Shown in pieces: positions 7,792-14,476 of a stretch of 16,837 nt of DNA (position 1 is its first letter; each line of letters opens with the position of its first letter). The DNA is taken from assembly GCA_037447125.1 (NCBI GenBank), contig JBBIHG010000077.1, forward strand, positions 1 through 16,837, written 5' to 3'. Below the pieces are notes generated by a model. It worked only from the letters and a program-made list of their open reading frames with translations. It made no database searches and was not told the DNA's origin. A program made the position numbers and the translations under genes. Source of the stretch: UBA2029 sp037447125. Its GTDB lineage: Bacteria; Chloroflexota; Anaerolineae; Aggregatilineales; Aggregatilineaceae.

Positions 7792-9144
7792 CTACGCCCG
7801 CGCGGCCCACAGGCGGGCCGTGCCGTCGTGTGAAGCGGTCGCCAGCAGCAACCCGTCCGCGCTGAAGGCCAGCCCGGTCAGTCCGCCATCGTGGGCGTGC
7901 AGGGCGCGCAGGGCGCGCGTGCTCTTCCCCGCGCGGATCGTCGCTACCTTCCACAGTCGCAGGCCGCCATCCAGCGAAGCCGCCGCCAAGAGCGTTCCGT
8001 CTGGGCTGAAGGCGACGCCGCGCACGCAGTTGGCGTTGTAGTCGGCATAAGTCACACGCGCCAGCTCATCGCCGGAGACGGCATCAAGCAGGGCCAGCCC
8101 GCCATCGCTGAAGCCGACGGCCAGCAGCATCCCGTCTGGGCTGAGGGCCAGGCAACACCCCTCAGCGGAGAGGGCGCGCTCAAGCCGCACCCGCTGGCGC
8201 GACCCGTCCCACACGCGAACGCGCTCCCCGCCAGCGATCTCGGCCAGCGTCTCACCGTCCTGGCTGGCGGCGAAGGCCAGCGGCGGCGCCCCCTGGTGAC
8301 TCGCGTCGGCGACCGGGCGGCGAGTCTGCACGTCCCAGACGCGCAGCGCGCCATCGTCGCCGGCGGAGAGGAGCCGCTCGCCCGCCCCTTGCCAGGCGAG
8401 GTGCGTGACCCGCTCGCTATGGCTGCGCAGCGCCGTCAGGCAGAAGCGCCGCTGCACATCCCACAGACGCACGGTGCGGTCGTCCGACGCCGAGGCGAGC
8501 AGCGCTCCGTCCGGGCTGAAGGCGACGGCATTGACCGTCTTCTCGTGACCGATCAGGGCGCGGATGCGCGTCCGCTGGCCCGTGTGCCACAGGCGCACTG
8601 TCTTGTCGTCGGAGGCGGTGGCCAGCAGCGATCCATCCGGGCTGAAGGCGACGGCGCGCACGCTGTCGCGGTGAGCGGATAGCTCGCGCAGGGGAACGAC
8701 CTGGCGCGCGCTGCTCGCCGTGATCGCGCCGGGCGCGGACGGGCCGGCGGGCACGGGGAGCACCCCGTCAAACAGGCGGGCGCACAATTGACCGAGCGCC
8801 GTCTCGTAGTTCTGGCGGTGGAAGTCCACGTACTGGATGCGGCGCAGTTGGAAGTGCAGCCTGGGGACGGGCCGCCACAGCACGGGCAGGATCGCTTTGC
8901 TCTCGTCGCGGACGTACTGCCATTCGTCCTCGACGTTCTTGGAGGTCATGGAGTCCGGGGAGATGACCAGCACTAGCGCGTCGCAGGTGTCGAGGCCCTG
9001 CTGGATGGCGGTGCTCCAGTTGGCGCCGGGGGGAATGTCGTCCACGTCAATCCACACCTCGGCCCCCAGCCGGTCGAGGTCGGTGGCCAGGCGGCGGGCG
9101 AAGCCTTCGTCAACGCGGCTGTAGCTGATGAAGACGCGGGTCAT
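7792..9144 (-). CDS. TIR domain–WD40 repeat protein
   Basis: This 450-residue predicted cytoplasmic signalling or effector protein starts with a TIR domain (1-125). It shows VFISYSRVDEGFARRLATDL, AEVWIDVDDIPPG and ALVLVISPDSM, and SKNVEDEW, in which Glu74 fits the position of the catalytic glutamate of NAD-cleaving TIR domains. After a Pro/Ala/Ser linker (130-150), seven WD40 repeats follow from about 154 to the C-terminus (AFSPDGSLLATASDDKTVRLW and diverged copies), enough for one closed propeller. Bacterial TIR proteins often hydrolyse NAD+ or make cyclic-ADP-ribose signals in anti-phage defence, but others only mediate protein contacts. Activity here is inferred. The ATG at 9144 has GGAAAG 7 bp upstream. 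It is the first gene of a probable two-gene unit with the flavoprotein. No transmembrane helix is seen. Confidence 0.88.
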   Translation of the reverse strand: MTRVFISYSRVDEGFARRLATDLDRLGAEVWIDVDDIPPGANWSTAIQQGLDTCDALVLVISPDSMTSKNVEDEWQYVRDESKAILPVLWRPVPRLHFQLRRIQYVDFHRQNYETALGQLCARLFDGVLPVPAGPSAPGAITASSARQVVPLRELSAHRDSVRAVAFSPDGSLLATASDDKTVRLWHTGQRTRIRALIGHEKTVNAVAFSPDGALLASASDDRTVRLWDVQRRFCLTALRSHSERVTHLAWQGAGERLLSAGDDGALRVWDVQTRRPVADASHQGAPPLAFAASQDGETLAEIAGGERVRVWDGSRQRVRLERALSAEGCCLALSPDGMLLAVGFSDGGLALLDAVSGDELARVTYADYNANCVRGVAFSPDGTLLAAASLDGGLRLWKVATIRAGKSTRALRALHAHDGGLTGLAFSADGLLLATASHDGTARLWAARA

Positions 9145-9336
9145 GGGTGAGCTTTCCGGCTATGATGTGCCGTCACAGAAACGCTCAGTGCCCGCTGATC
9201 GTGCCACAGAAACCGATCCGGGACAATGGGAAACGCGAATAGCGATAGGGCTGACGAGCGAAATCCCACGTTACGAAACGACAGAACGTCGGAAGTTGCG
9301 CTGGCTCTCGATGTGTGAGAGGTGAAGAGAAACCCT

Positions 9337-9558
9337 TCAGAGGAGTTCGACGAATTCCTCGACCGTCAGCCCGGCATCTTTGATGATCTTTCGCAACAAG
9401 CCGTGCTTGAGCGTTCGGTGATTGGGGACCACGATCTGAGCATACGGATCACCTCGCTGGACGATGAGATGGCCGCCGGTCTGCCGCCGAACAGCGAAGC
9501 CGACCTTCTCCAGTGCCCTCACACACTGGCGTCCTGACACAGAAGGTAAGCGGCTCAT
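9337..9558 (-). CDS. hicA: HicA-type mRNA interferase toxin
   Basis: This 73-residue protein matches HicA/YcfA-like toxins, which have a small double-stranded-RNA-binding-like fold and cleave mRNA. Visible features are SGRQCVRALEKVGFAVRRQTGGHLIV, in which His30 is the expected catalytic histidine, followed by the basic segment VPNHRTLKHGLLRKIIKDAGLTVEEF. The start is set at 9558, where its ATG overlaps the hicB stop in an ATGA. The frame is open further upstream, but those residues are only hicB read out of frame. Overlap implies translational coupling after the antitoxin. The length is normal and nothing is broken, so it is probably active unless paired with HicB. Confidence 0.88.
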   Translation of the reverse strand: MSRLPSVSGRQCVRALEKVGFAVRRQTGGHLIVQRGDPYAQIVVPNHRTLKHGLLRKIIKDAGLTVEEFVELL

Positions 9559-9761
9559 ACCACCATCATCACACGATCTAGCTTGTCTTCGGGGATCGGC
9601 CTTCCCTCTTCCTCCAGGAATTCGATGTACAAGGCGATGGCTTCCTTGATATTGGCGATGGCCTCGTCCAACGTCTCCCCCTGACTGTAGCAGCCCGGCA
9701 AGCTGGGACACTCGACGATGTAGCCACCCTCTTCAGCCGAGATGATCACGATCTGGCGCAT
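9555..9761 (-). CDS. hicB: HicB-like antitoxin
   Basis: This 68-residue protein has the HicB partial RNase-H-like fold signature: IVIISAEEGGYIVECPSLPGCYSQGETLDEAIANIKEAI, then a long helix and a short acidic/hydrophobic tail. It should bind and neutralise the HicA encoded directly downstream. It is the short form, without a C-terminal helix-turn-helix or ribbon-helix-helix domain, so self-repression by this chain alone is uncertain. AAGGAG lies 9 bp before the ATG (plus-strand 9771-9776), and a good promoter lies at 9795-9823. Gene order is antitoxin then toxin, as often seen with this short type. Confidence 0.88.
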   Translation of the reverse strand: MRQIVIISAEEGGYIVECPSLPGCYSQGETLDEAIANIKEAIALYIEFLEEEGRPIPEDKLDRVMMVV

Positions 9762-9794
9762 CGGCGGACACTCCTTGTTGGCTGTGTTGATCAG

Positions 9795-9823
9795 AGCATA
9801 GCACGGGGCCAGATGAGGGTCAA
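9795..9823 (-). promoter_or_regulatory. Sigma-70-like promoter of hicBA
   Basis: On the minus strand TTGACC (9823-9818) and TATGCT (9800-9795) are separated by exactly 17 bp. Each differs from the consensus at one or two positions. The -10 box ends 33 bp before the hicB start, a normal leader length. A TGATCA palindrome (9788-9793) lies just downstream and could be part of an operator, though that is speculative. Confidence 0.6.
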
Positions 9824-9851
9824 TGTGTGAAGGCGGGAGGCGGGCGCGCGT

Positions 9852-11408
9852 TCACTCCCACTCAATCGTGGCGGGCGGCTTGCTGGTGATGTCGTAGAGC
9901 ACGCGGTTGACGCCGCGCACCTCGTTGACGATGCGACTGCTGACGCGGGCCAGCAGGTCGGGGGCCAGCCGCGCCCAGTCGGCGGTCATGAAGTCGGTCG
10001 TCGTCACCGCGCGCAGGACGATCACCTCGTCGTAGGTGCGCTTGTCGCCCATCACCCCAACGCTGCGCACCGGCAGCAGCACGGCGAACGCCTGGGCCGT
10101 CCCTTCGCGCAGCAGCCCGGCCTGGTGCAATTCGCCGGTGAAGATGTGATCGGCGGCGCGCAGAATCTCCAGCCGCTCCCACGTCACCTCGCCGACGCAG
10201 CGCACGCCCAGCCCCGGCCCGGGGAACGGCTGGCGCCACACGATCTCGTCGGGGATGCCCAGCCGCGCCCCCACCTGGCGCACCTCGTCCTTGAACAGAT
10301 CGCGCAGCGGCTCAACCAGTCGCTCCTTCAGACGGTCGGGCAGCCCGCCGACGTTGTGGTGCGACTTGATGCGCCTGGCGCCGGGCCGCCCCGTGCCTGC
10401 GCTCTCGATCACGTCGGGGTAGATCGTGCCCTGGGCCAGCCAGTCGAGCGCGCCCATGCGACCCGCCTCGCGTTCGAAGACCTCGGCGAACGTCCGTCCG
10501 ATGATCTGGCGCTTGTCTTCCGGCTCGTTCACGCCGCGCAGCGCGTCGAGGAACTCCTCGGTGGCGTCCACGGCAACCATGTTCTGCCAGCCCAGCCGCC
10601 GGCCCAGAGCAATCACGGCGTCCGCCTCGCCCTGGCGCAGCATCCCGTGATTGACGAAGACTGGCACGAGCTGCTCGCCCACGGCGCGGTGAATCAGCTC
10701 GCCCGCCACCGACGAATCCACGCCGCCGCTCATGCCCAGCAGCACGCGCCCGCCGCCGACCTGGGCGCGGATGCTCTCCACGCTGGCCGCGATGAAGTTC
10801 TCCGGCGTCCAGTCAGTGGCCGCGCCGCACACGCCGATCACGAAGTTGCGCAGGATGTCGCGCCCGTGCACCGTGTGCTGCACCTCCGGGTGGAACTGCA
10901 CGCCGAACAGGCGGCGCTCTTCGTGGGCGATGGCCGCGTAGGGGGCGTTGGGCGTAGAAGCGACGGCGGCGAAGCCATCGGGCGGGCGCTCCAGGCGGTC
11001 GCCGTGACTCATCCACACGGTCTGCTCGGCATCCAGCCCGGCGAACAGCCCGCCCATTGCGCTCACGGTGACGGTCGCCATGCCATACTCACGCTGCGCC
11101 GACGCGGCAACCTGCCCGCCGAGCCGCTGGGTGAGAAGCTGCATCCCGTAGCAGATGCCCAGCACGGGCAACCCGCTGGCCAGCACCCAGTCGGGCAGGG
11201 TCGGCGCGCCCGGCTCGTAGACGCCGGCCGGGCCGCCGGAGAGGATCAGCCCGCGAAAGGCGGGCGCGGCGGCCTGAGCGTCGGCGGCGCTGGCGTCGTA
11301 GGGGACGAGGGCGGCGAAGACGCCCAACTCGCGCACGCGACGGGCGATCAGTTGGGCCGTCTGTGAGCCGTAGTCGAGGATGACGATGCCGCCGTCCTTG
11401 AAGGCCAT
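9852..11408 (-). CDS. guaA: GMP synthase (glutamine-hydrolysing)
   Basis: This enzyme converts XMP, ATP and glutamine to GMP in the cytoplasm, the last step of guanine nucleotide synthesis. Its 518 residues match the family length. The class I glutamine amidotransferase domain (8-190) has catalytic Cys86 in GICYGMQ and the His173/Glu175 pair in FHPEV. The ATP-pyrophosphatase domain has its P-loop at SGGVDSS (227-233). The C-terminal dimerisation domain ends in the usual PPATIEWE. It starts 3 bp after the stop of the xanthine phosphoribosyltransferase gene. GGAG (plus-strand 11418-11421) lies within the end of that gene, indicating translational coupling. Together the two genes take xanthine to GMP. 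Confidence 0.97.
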   Translation of the reverse strand: MAFKDGGIVILDYGSQTAQLIARRVRELGVFAALVPYDASAADAQAAAPAFRGLILSGGPAGVYEPGAPTLPDWVLASGLPVLGICYGMQLLTQRLGGQVAASAQREYGMATVTVSAMGGLFAGLDAEQTVWMSHGDRLERPPDGFAAVASTPNAPYAAIAHEERRLFGVQFHPEVQHTVHGRDILRNFVIGVCGAATDWTPENFIAASVESIRAQVGGGRVLLGMSGGVDSSVAGELIHRAVGEQLVPVFVNHGMLRQGEADAVIALGRRLGWQNMVAVDATEEFLDALRGVNEPEDKRQIIGRTFAEVFEREAGRMGALDWLAQGTIYPDVIESAGTGRPGARRIKSHHNVGGLPDRLKERLVEPLRDLFKDEVRQVGARLGIPDEIVWRQPFPGPGLGVRCVGEVTWERLEILRAADHIFTGELHQAGLLREGTAQAFAVLLPVRSVGVMGDKRTYDEVIVLRAVTTTDFMTADWARLAPDLLARVSSRIVNEVRGVNRVLYDITSKPPATIEWE

Positions 11409-11411
11409 CGG

Positions 11412-12011
11412 CTAAATCTCCACGCCGCGCGGCGGGTCGTCGGCGAACTCGATGTGGTGCTCGTCCAGGTGAGTGATGGTCACCAGGGCGTCCACGGGCG
11501 CACCGTACCTGCGCTCCAATATCTCGCGCCCGCCCTCGAAGGCCTTCTCGACGATGGCGACGATGCCCACCAGCGTGCAGCGCGCCTCGCCGACCATCCG
11601 CGCCAGGGCGAACAGCGTCTTGCCGGAGGCCAGGAAGTCGTCCACGATCAGCACGCGCTCGCCCGGCGGCAGGTACTCGGCGGCGACCATCAGGTGAATC
11701 TCGCCGCCTTTGGTGTGGCTGGGCGCGGTCTCCAGGAAGATGGGGCCGTACATGGTGACCGGCTTGTGCTTGCGCGCGTAGACGATGGGGATGTCGAGGG
11801 CCAGCGCCGCCATCAGCGCCGGGGCGATGCCCGACACTTCGGCGGTGAGGATGCGCGTCGGCCTGGCGTCGCGGTAGCGCCGCGCGATCTCCTCGCCCAT
11901 GGCCTGGATCAGCTTGGGGTCCATCTGGTGGTTGAGGATGCTATCAATCTTGAGGATGCCGTCGCCGAGGTATTTGCCCTCGGCCCGAATCTTGTCCTTG
12001 AGCGCCTGCAT
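11412..12011 (-). CDS. xpt: Xanthine phosphoribosyltransferase
   Basis: This enzyme joins xanthine and PRPP to give XMP, the substrate of the adjacent GMP synthase. The 199 residues match the roughly 194 of Xpt proteins and have the family's order of motifs: MQALKDKI, LGDGILKIDSILNHQMDP, SGIAPALM, ARKHK, and the PRPP loop VLIVDDFLASGKT (Asp124/Asp125). I chose the ATG at 12011 because homologues begin M-x-ALK-x-KI and GGGAGAG lies 8 bp upstream. A GTG at 12032 in the same frame would add seven unlikely residues. It is the first gene of the xpt–guaA unit. No guanine riboswitch consensus was recognised upstream. A neighbouring adenine or guanine substrate preference cannot be excluded from sequence alone. 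Confidence 0.88.
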   Translation of the reverse strand: MQALKDKIRAEGKYLGDGILKIDSILNHQMDPKLIQAMGEEIARRYRDARPTRILTAEVSGIAPALMAALALDIPIVYARKHKPVTMYGPIFLETAPSHTKGGEIHLMVAAEYLPPGERVLIVDDFLASGKTLFALARMVGEARCTLVGIVAIVEKAFEGGREILERRYGAPVDALVTITHLDEHHIEFADDPPRGVEI

Positions 12012-12062
12012 GGTTTGTTCTCTCCCGCACACGGCCTTATTGCGCGACTACACATCCACCGC

Positions 12063-12068
12063 ATTGTA
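12063..12068 (-). promoter_or_regulatory. Possible -10 box of xpt–guaA
   Basis: TACAAT on the minus strand, 51 bp before the xpt start, is a five-of-six match to TATAAT. No clear -35 box lies 17 bp upstream; that position is occupied by the GC-rich hairpin arm at 12080-12106. Tentative. Confidence 0.3.
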
Positions 12069-12079
12069 CCCCATGGTCG

Positions 12080-12106
12080 CCACAAGGGGCGCTGCGCCCC
12101 CTGTGG
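12080..12106. repeat. GC-rich inverted repeat upstream of xpt
   Basis: CCACAAGGGGCGC (12080-12092) and GCGCCCCCTGTGG (12094-12106) are reverse complements at 12 of 13 positions around a single T. The hairpin lies upstream of the proposed -10 box of xpt, so it could be an operator or a mobile palindrome. It is too far upstream to be part of the leader if that box is used. Confidence 0.55.
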
Positions 12107-12190
12107 AGAATATCCAAATGGCTGCCCGATCCGGCCCCGCGCTAGAACGTGTTATGAACTTGACACACCGGCAAGGGAGGAAGGCGTCTG

Positions 12191-12398
12191 GTTGACCTCA
12201 CCCCCTGGCCCGCTTCTCGACAGCCTCCGTCCGTCTTCTTCGGTCCCTTTCATGTCGGTTCCTTGAACCTTAAGGATGCCTCATGATACACTTGACCTGT
12301 AACCCATGTCCCCGAACACCTGTTACCCATGTTCCCAGTCTATACAGCGGAGAGGGGGTTGTCGAGGCACGCAGCGCCGAGACGGGGGTGAGGTCAAC
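12191..12398. repeat. Perfect 15-bp inverted repeats bounding 208 bp
   Basis: GTTGACCTCACCCCC (12191-12205) and GGGGGTGAGGTCAAC (12384-12398) are exact reverse complements. They are nested inside the TA-flanked element. The CTCACCC/GGGTGAG core also occurs as an inverted pair at 15738-15830, suggesting one repeat family dispersed in this genome. Confidence 0.65.
12295..12340 (+). repeat. Two tandem 23-bp repeats resembling insertion-sequence end motifs
   Basis: The units start ACCTGTAACCCATGTCCCC (12295-12317) and ACCTGTTACCCATGTTCCC (12318-12340) and match at 18 of 23 positions. Repeats built on TGTTACCCATGT-CCC are familiar from the ends of integrase-core (DDE) insertion sequences, so this may be a leftover end. 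TATACA (12341-12346) follows directly. Assignment to an IS family is from memory and not verified. Confidence 0.5.
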
Positions 12399-12531
12399 TG
12401 GCGCGCGGCCCTCAACCCAAGCGCCCTTGGTGCCCATCCGCCCCTGAGCCACTGGCAGGGAAAGGGACCAGAAGCCAGGGTTGAGAAGTGCCTAACACGC
12501 TCTAGGCTCTAGGCAGCACGCTCGGTGTCAG

Positions 12532-12539
12532 AGGAGAGG
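12532..12539 (+). promoter_or_regulatory. Ribosome binding site of the S41 peptidase gene
   Basis: AGGAGAGG ends 9 bp before the ATG at 12549. The signal peptide also begins at that ATG. It favours this start over the in-frame GTG at 12525. Confidence 0.7.
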
Positions 12540-12548
12540 AAACCAGGC

Positions 12549-14462
12549 ATGAAACGCACGGCGCTCGTCGGGATGATCGTGATCGTGGTGCTGGGCGCGC
12601 CAGGCCCGGCGCGCGCGCCATCCCGCGCGCAGGAGACCGCGGCCGGCCCGCGTCTCATCAGCGGCAGCTACACCACCACCAACCCGATCTACCCGACGAT
12701 TGGCGCCGAAACGGGCGTGCTCTTGTACGACCTCTCCGCGCTGGTGCAGGGCGACTTCGACTTCCAGCCGCCGGATGAGACCCAGGTCCTCGGCGCGCTG
12801 GACGGGGACATCGTCAGTGGCGAGTACACGATCGTCCTGCCGGAGGTCCCGGTGGGCCGGGCGCTCGACTTCGACCGCGACGTGAGCACGCTGCCCGCCG
12901 TGCGCATCTTCGCTACGGCGACCTTCATCGAGTTCCGGGGCGACGAGCGCATGAATCGCGGCGAGACTCCGCTCGACCTGTCCGTCCGGCTGGAGCCGCT
13001 CTCGTTCAACATCATCGGCGGCCATGTCATGGTGTGGACGCCGGACGACGGCGAGCAGTTCCCCGCTGGCTTCGGCGCCGATGGCGTCGCTTTCACTGCC
13101 GACGACCCGCTCATGACGCTCCCCGCCGGTTGGAGCGTGGTCTCGCTGGAGGCGGAACCGTTCACCCTGCTGCGCGAGGCCACGGTTGACATCCCCATCG
13201 TCGAGAGCTTCGGCGGCCTGAACGACTACTCGGACATGGCCTATCTCGGTGCGTGGGAGACGCTCTTCCGGCGCACGGTGGAGACTTACCCGTTCAGCGC
13301 CGAGAAAGCCCTCGACTGGGACGCCATCTACGCCGAGATCACGCCGCTGGTCAAGCGTGCCGTCACCGACCTGGACTTTCACCTGATCATGACTCGCTTT
13401 GGCAGCTTGATCCCGGATACGCACGTCGGCTACGTGTCGCTGCCGGTCATGCAGAGTTATCTGATGGGCGGGGTCGGCATCAACCGGGTGGCGGTGACCG
13501 ACAGCGGCGAGGTCGTGGTTGTCGAAGTGGGACGGCGATCGGCGGCCAGCGAGGCGGGCCTTCGCGCGGGCGATGAGCTGGTCCGGGTGGATGGCACGCC
13601 GGCGCTGCAGGTGCTCGATGAGACGCCGCTGATGTGGAACAGCGCATCCACGCCGCACAGCCGCCGTTACCTGCAGGCGGCAACCATGTTCCAGGGGCCG
13701 GTCGGCTCGTCGGTGGGGCTGACCTGGCGCAGTCCTGGGGGCCGCGAACGCAGCGCCACCCTGACCCGCAGCGCCGACATCAGCGCGATCCTGGCCGCGT
13801 TCGGAGGGGCGGTCTTCGGCGATCCGATCGAGTCCTATGTCCTGCCATCGGGCCTGGGCTACATCCGGCTGGGCAGTTTCTCCCAGGATGTCAGCCAGAT
13901 CGGGGCGCGCTTCGCCGAGGCCCTGCGCGCGCTGATAGAGGCCGACGTGCCGGGCATCGTGCTCGATCTGCGCGACAACAGCGGTGGGCTGGTCCAGCTC
14001 GCTATGGCCATGGCCGGGCATTTCGCCGATGACTACGAGCGCCTGTCCGATCTCTACTACGCGGACGGTTCGGGCGCTTTCGCCTATCGCGGGTTTATCG
14101 AGGTCCTGCTCAGCGAGCCAGCCTACGACGGGCCGCTGGCCGTGCTGGTCAATGAGATGACGGGTAGCTCCGGAGACCTGTTCGTCTATGCGCTGCAACA
14201 CAATGGCCGCGCGTTGGTCGTCGGCGAGACGCCGACCGGCGGCTTCACCGGCGAGGTAGGCGACGGCCAGTACCTGCTCCCCGGCGGGCTGCACATGCAG
14301 ATTCCCACCGGGCGGGTCACCGATCCGCTCAGCGGCCAGGTGCTGATCGAAGGCACGGGCGTGCTGCCCGATGTGCGCGTGCCCCGCACGTGGAAGAGCA
14401 TCGTCTCGCCACAGGACGAGGTGCTGCAGGCGGCGGAGGCGGCGCTTTTAGGCGAGGGCTGA
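12549..14462 (+). CDS. Secreted S41-family peptidase with PDZ domain
   Basis: This is a predicted 637-residue exported serine peptidase. The signal peptide is residues 1 to about 27 (MKRTALVGMIVIVVLG, then ARA/RAQ). Residues 30-210 form an unrecognised beta-rich region (LISGSYTTTNPIYPTIGAETGV). A helical segment (about 225-300) ends in DTHVGYV. The PDZ domain is near 306-390 (GVGINRVAV, AASEAGLRAGDELVRVDG). The S41 core is about 435-625, with LGYIRLGSFSQD, LDLRDNSGG (Asn477) and NEMTGSSGD, where Ser540 is the likely nucleophile. The usual Glu after the serine is Asp here, and the Lys of the C-terminal-processing-protease dyad is not seen. That points to the IRBP/tricorn-like branch rather than CtpA. 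It would act outside the membrane on unknown peptides. The gene is monocistronic and convergent with the histidine kinase gene, 14 bp away. Confidence 0.85.
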   Translation: MKRTALVGMIVIVVLGAPGPARAPSRAQETAAGPRLISGSYTTTNPIYPTIGAETGVLLYDLSALVQGDFDFQPPDETQVLGALDGDIVSGEYTIVLPEVPVGRALDFDRDVSTLPAVRIFATATFIEFRGDERMNRGETPLDLSVRLEPLSFNIIGGHVMVWTPDDGEQFPAGFGADGVAFTADDPLMTLPAGWSVVSLEAEPFTLLREATVDIPIVESFGGLNDYSDMAYLGAWETLFRRTVETYPFSAEKALDWDAIYAEITPLVKRAVTDLDFHLIMTRFGSLIPDTHVGYVSLPVMQSYLMGGVGINRVAVTDSGEVVVVEVGRRSAASEAGLRAGDELVRVDGTPALQVLDETPLMWNSASTPHSRRYLQAATMFQGPVGSSVGLTWRSPGGRERSATLTRSADISAILAAFGGAVFGDPIESYVLPSGLGYIRLGSFSQDVSQIGARFAEALRALIEADVPGIVLDLRDNSGGLVQLAMAMAGHFADDYERLSDLYYADGSGAFAYRGFIEVLLSEPAYDGPLAVLVNEMTGSSGDLFVYALQHNGRALVVGETPTGGFTGEVGDGQYLLPGGLHMQIPTGRVTDPLSGQVLIEGTGVLPDVRVPRTWKSIVSPQDEVLQAAEAALLGEG

Positions 14463-14476
14463 GCGGCGTGCGGCGT

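Larger units (their letters stand above)
12145..12502. mobile_element. MITE-like element, TA-flanked, 358 bp
   Basis: The ends GAACGTGTTATGAACTT (12145-12161) and AAGTGCCTAACACGCTC (12486-12502) are imperfect terminal inverted repeats, 14 of 17 positions matching. Each end is bordered by TA (12143-12144 and 12503-12504), consistent with a target-site duplication of the kind made by IS630/Tc1-type elements. TA is short and could be chance. No transposase frame is present inside. The interior contains a second inverted-repeat pair and two tandem 23-bp repeats. It sits in the divergent gap between xpt and the S41 peptidase gene, ending 46 bp before that gene's start. Confidence 0.5.

Noticed and set aside
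6741..7865. Open frame of 374 codons on the plus strand opposite the flavoprotein gene
   Set aside because: It is a shadow of the high-GC coding strand, with no recognisable domain, and it spans the junction of two real genes.
9145..9336. Regulatory or coding content between the TIR–WD40 start and the hicA end
   Set aside because: I saw only a CACAGAAAC repeat pair and weak -10/-35-like matches on the minus strand (TTGTCC and CACGAT 17 bp apart), too poor to call a promoter; the short open frames here are not protein-like.
9559..9711. Longer hicA start at 9711
   Set aside because: Those 51 residues are hicB read in another frame; the ATGA overlap start gives the normal HicA length.
10125..11366. 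Open frame of 413 codons on the plus strand opposite guaA
   Set aside because: The translation is Ala/His/Gln/Arg-rich shadow sequence; guaA on the other strand has every catalytic motif.
12012..12140. Guanine riboswitch upstream of xpt
   Set aside because: The conserved aptamer core and its pairing pattern were not found on the minus strand, and the likely leader is too short.
12528..14294. Long open frame (588 codons) on the minus strand opposite the S41 peptidase gene
   Set aside because: It mirrors the codon pattern of the real gene, has low-complexity Arg/His/Gln/Ala-rich content, and shows no family motif, while the plus strand has signal peptide, PDZ and S41 motifs.
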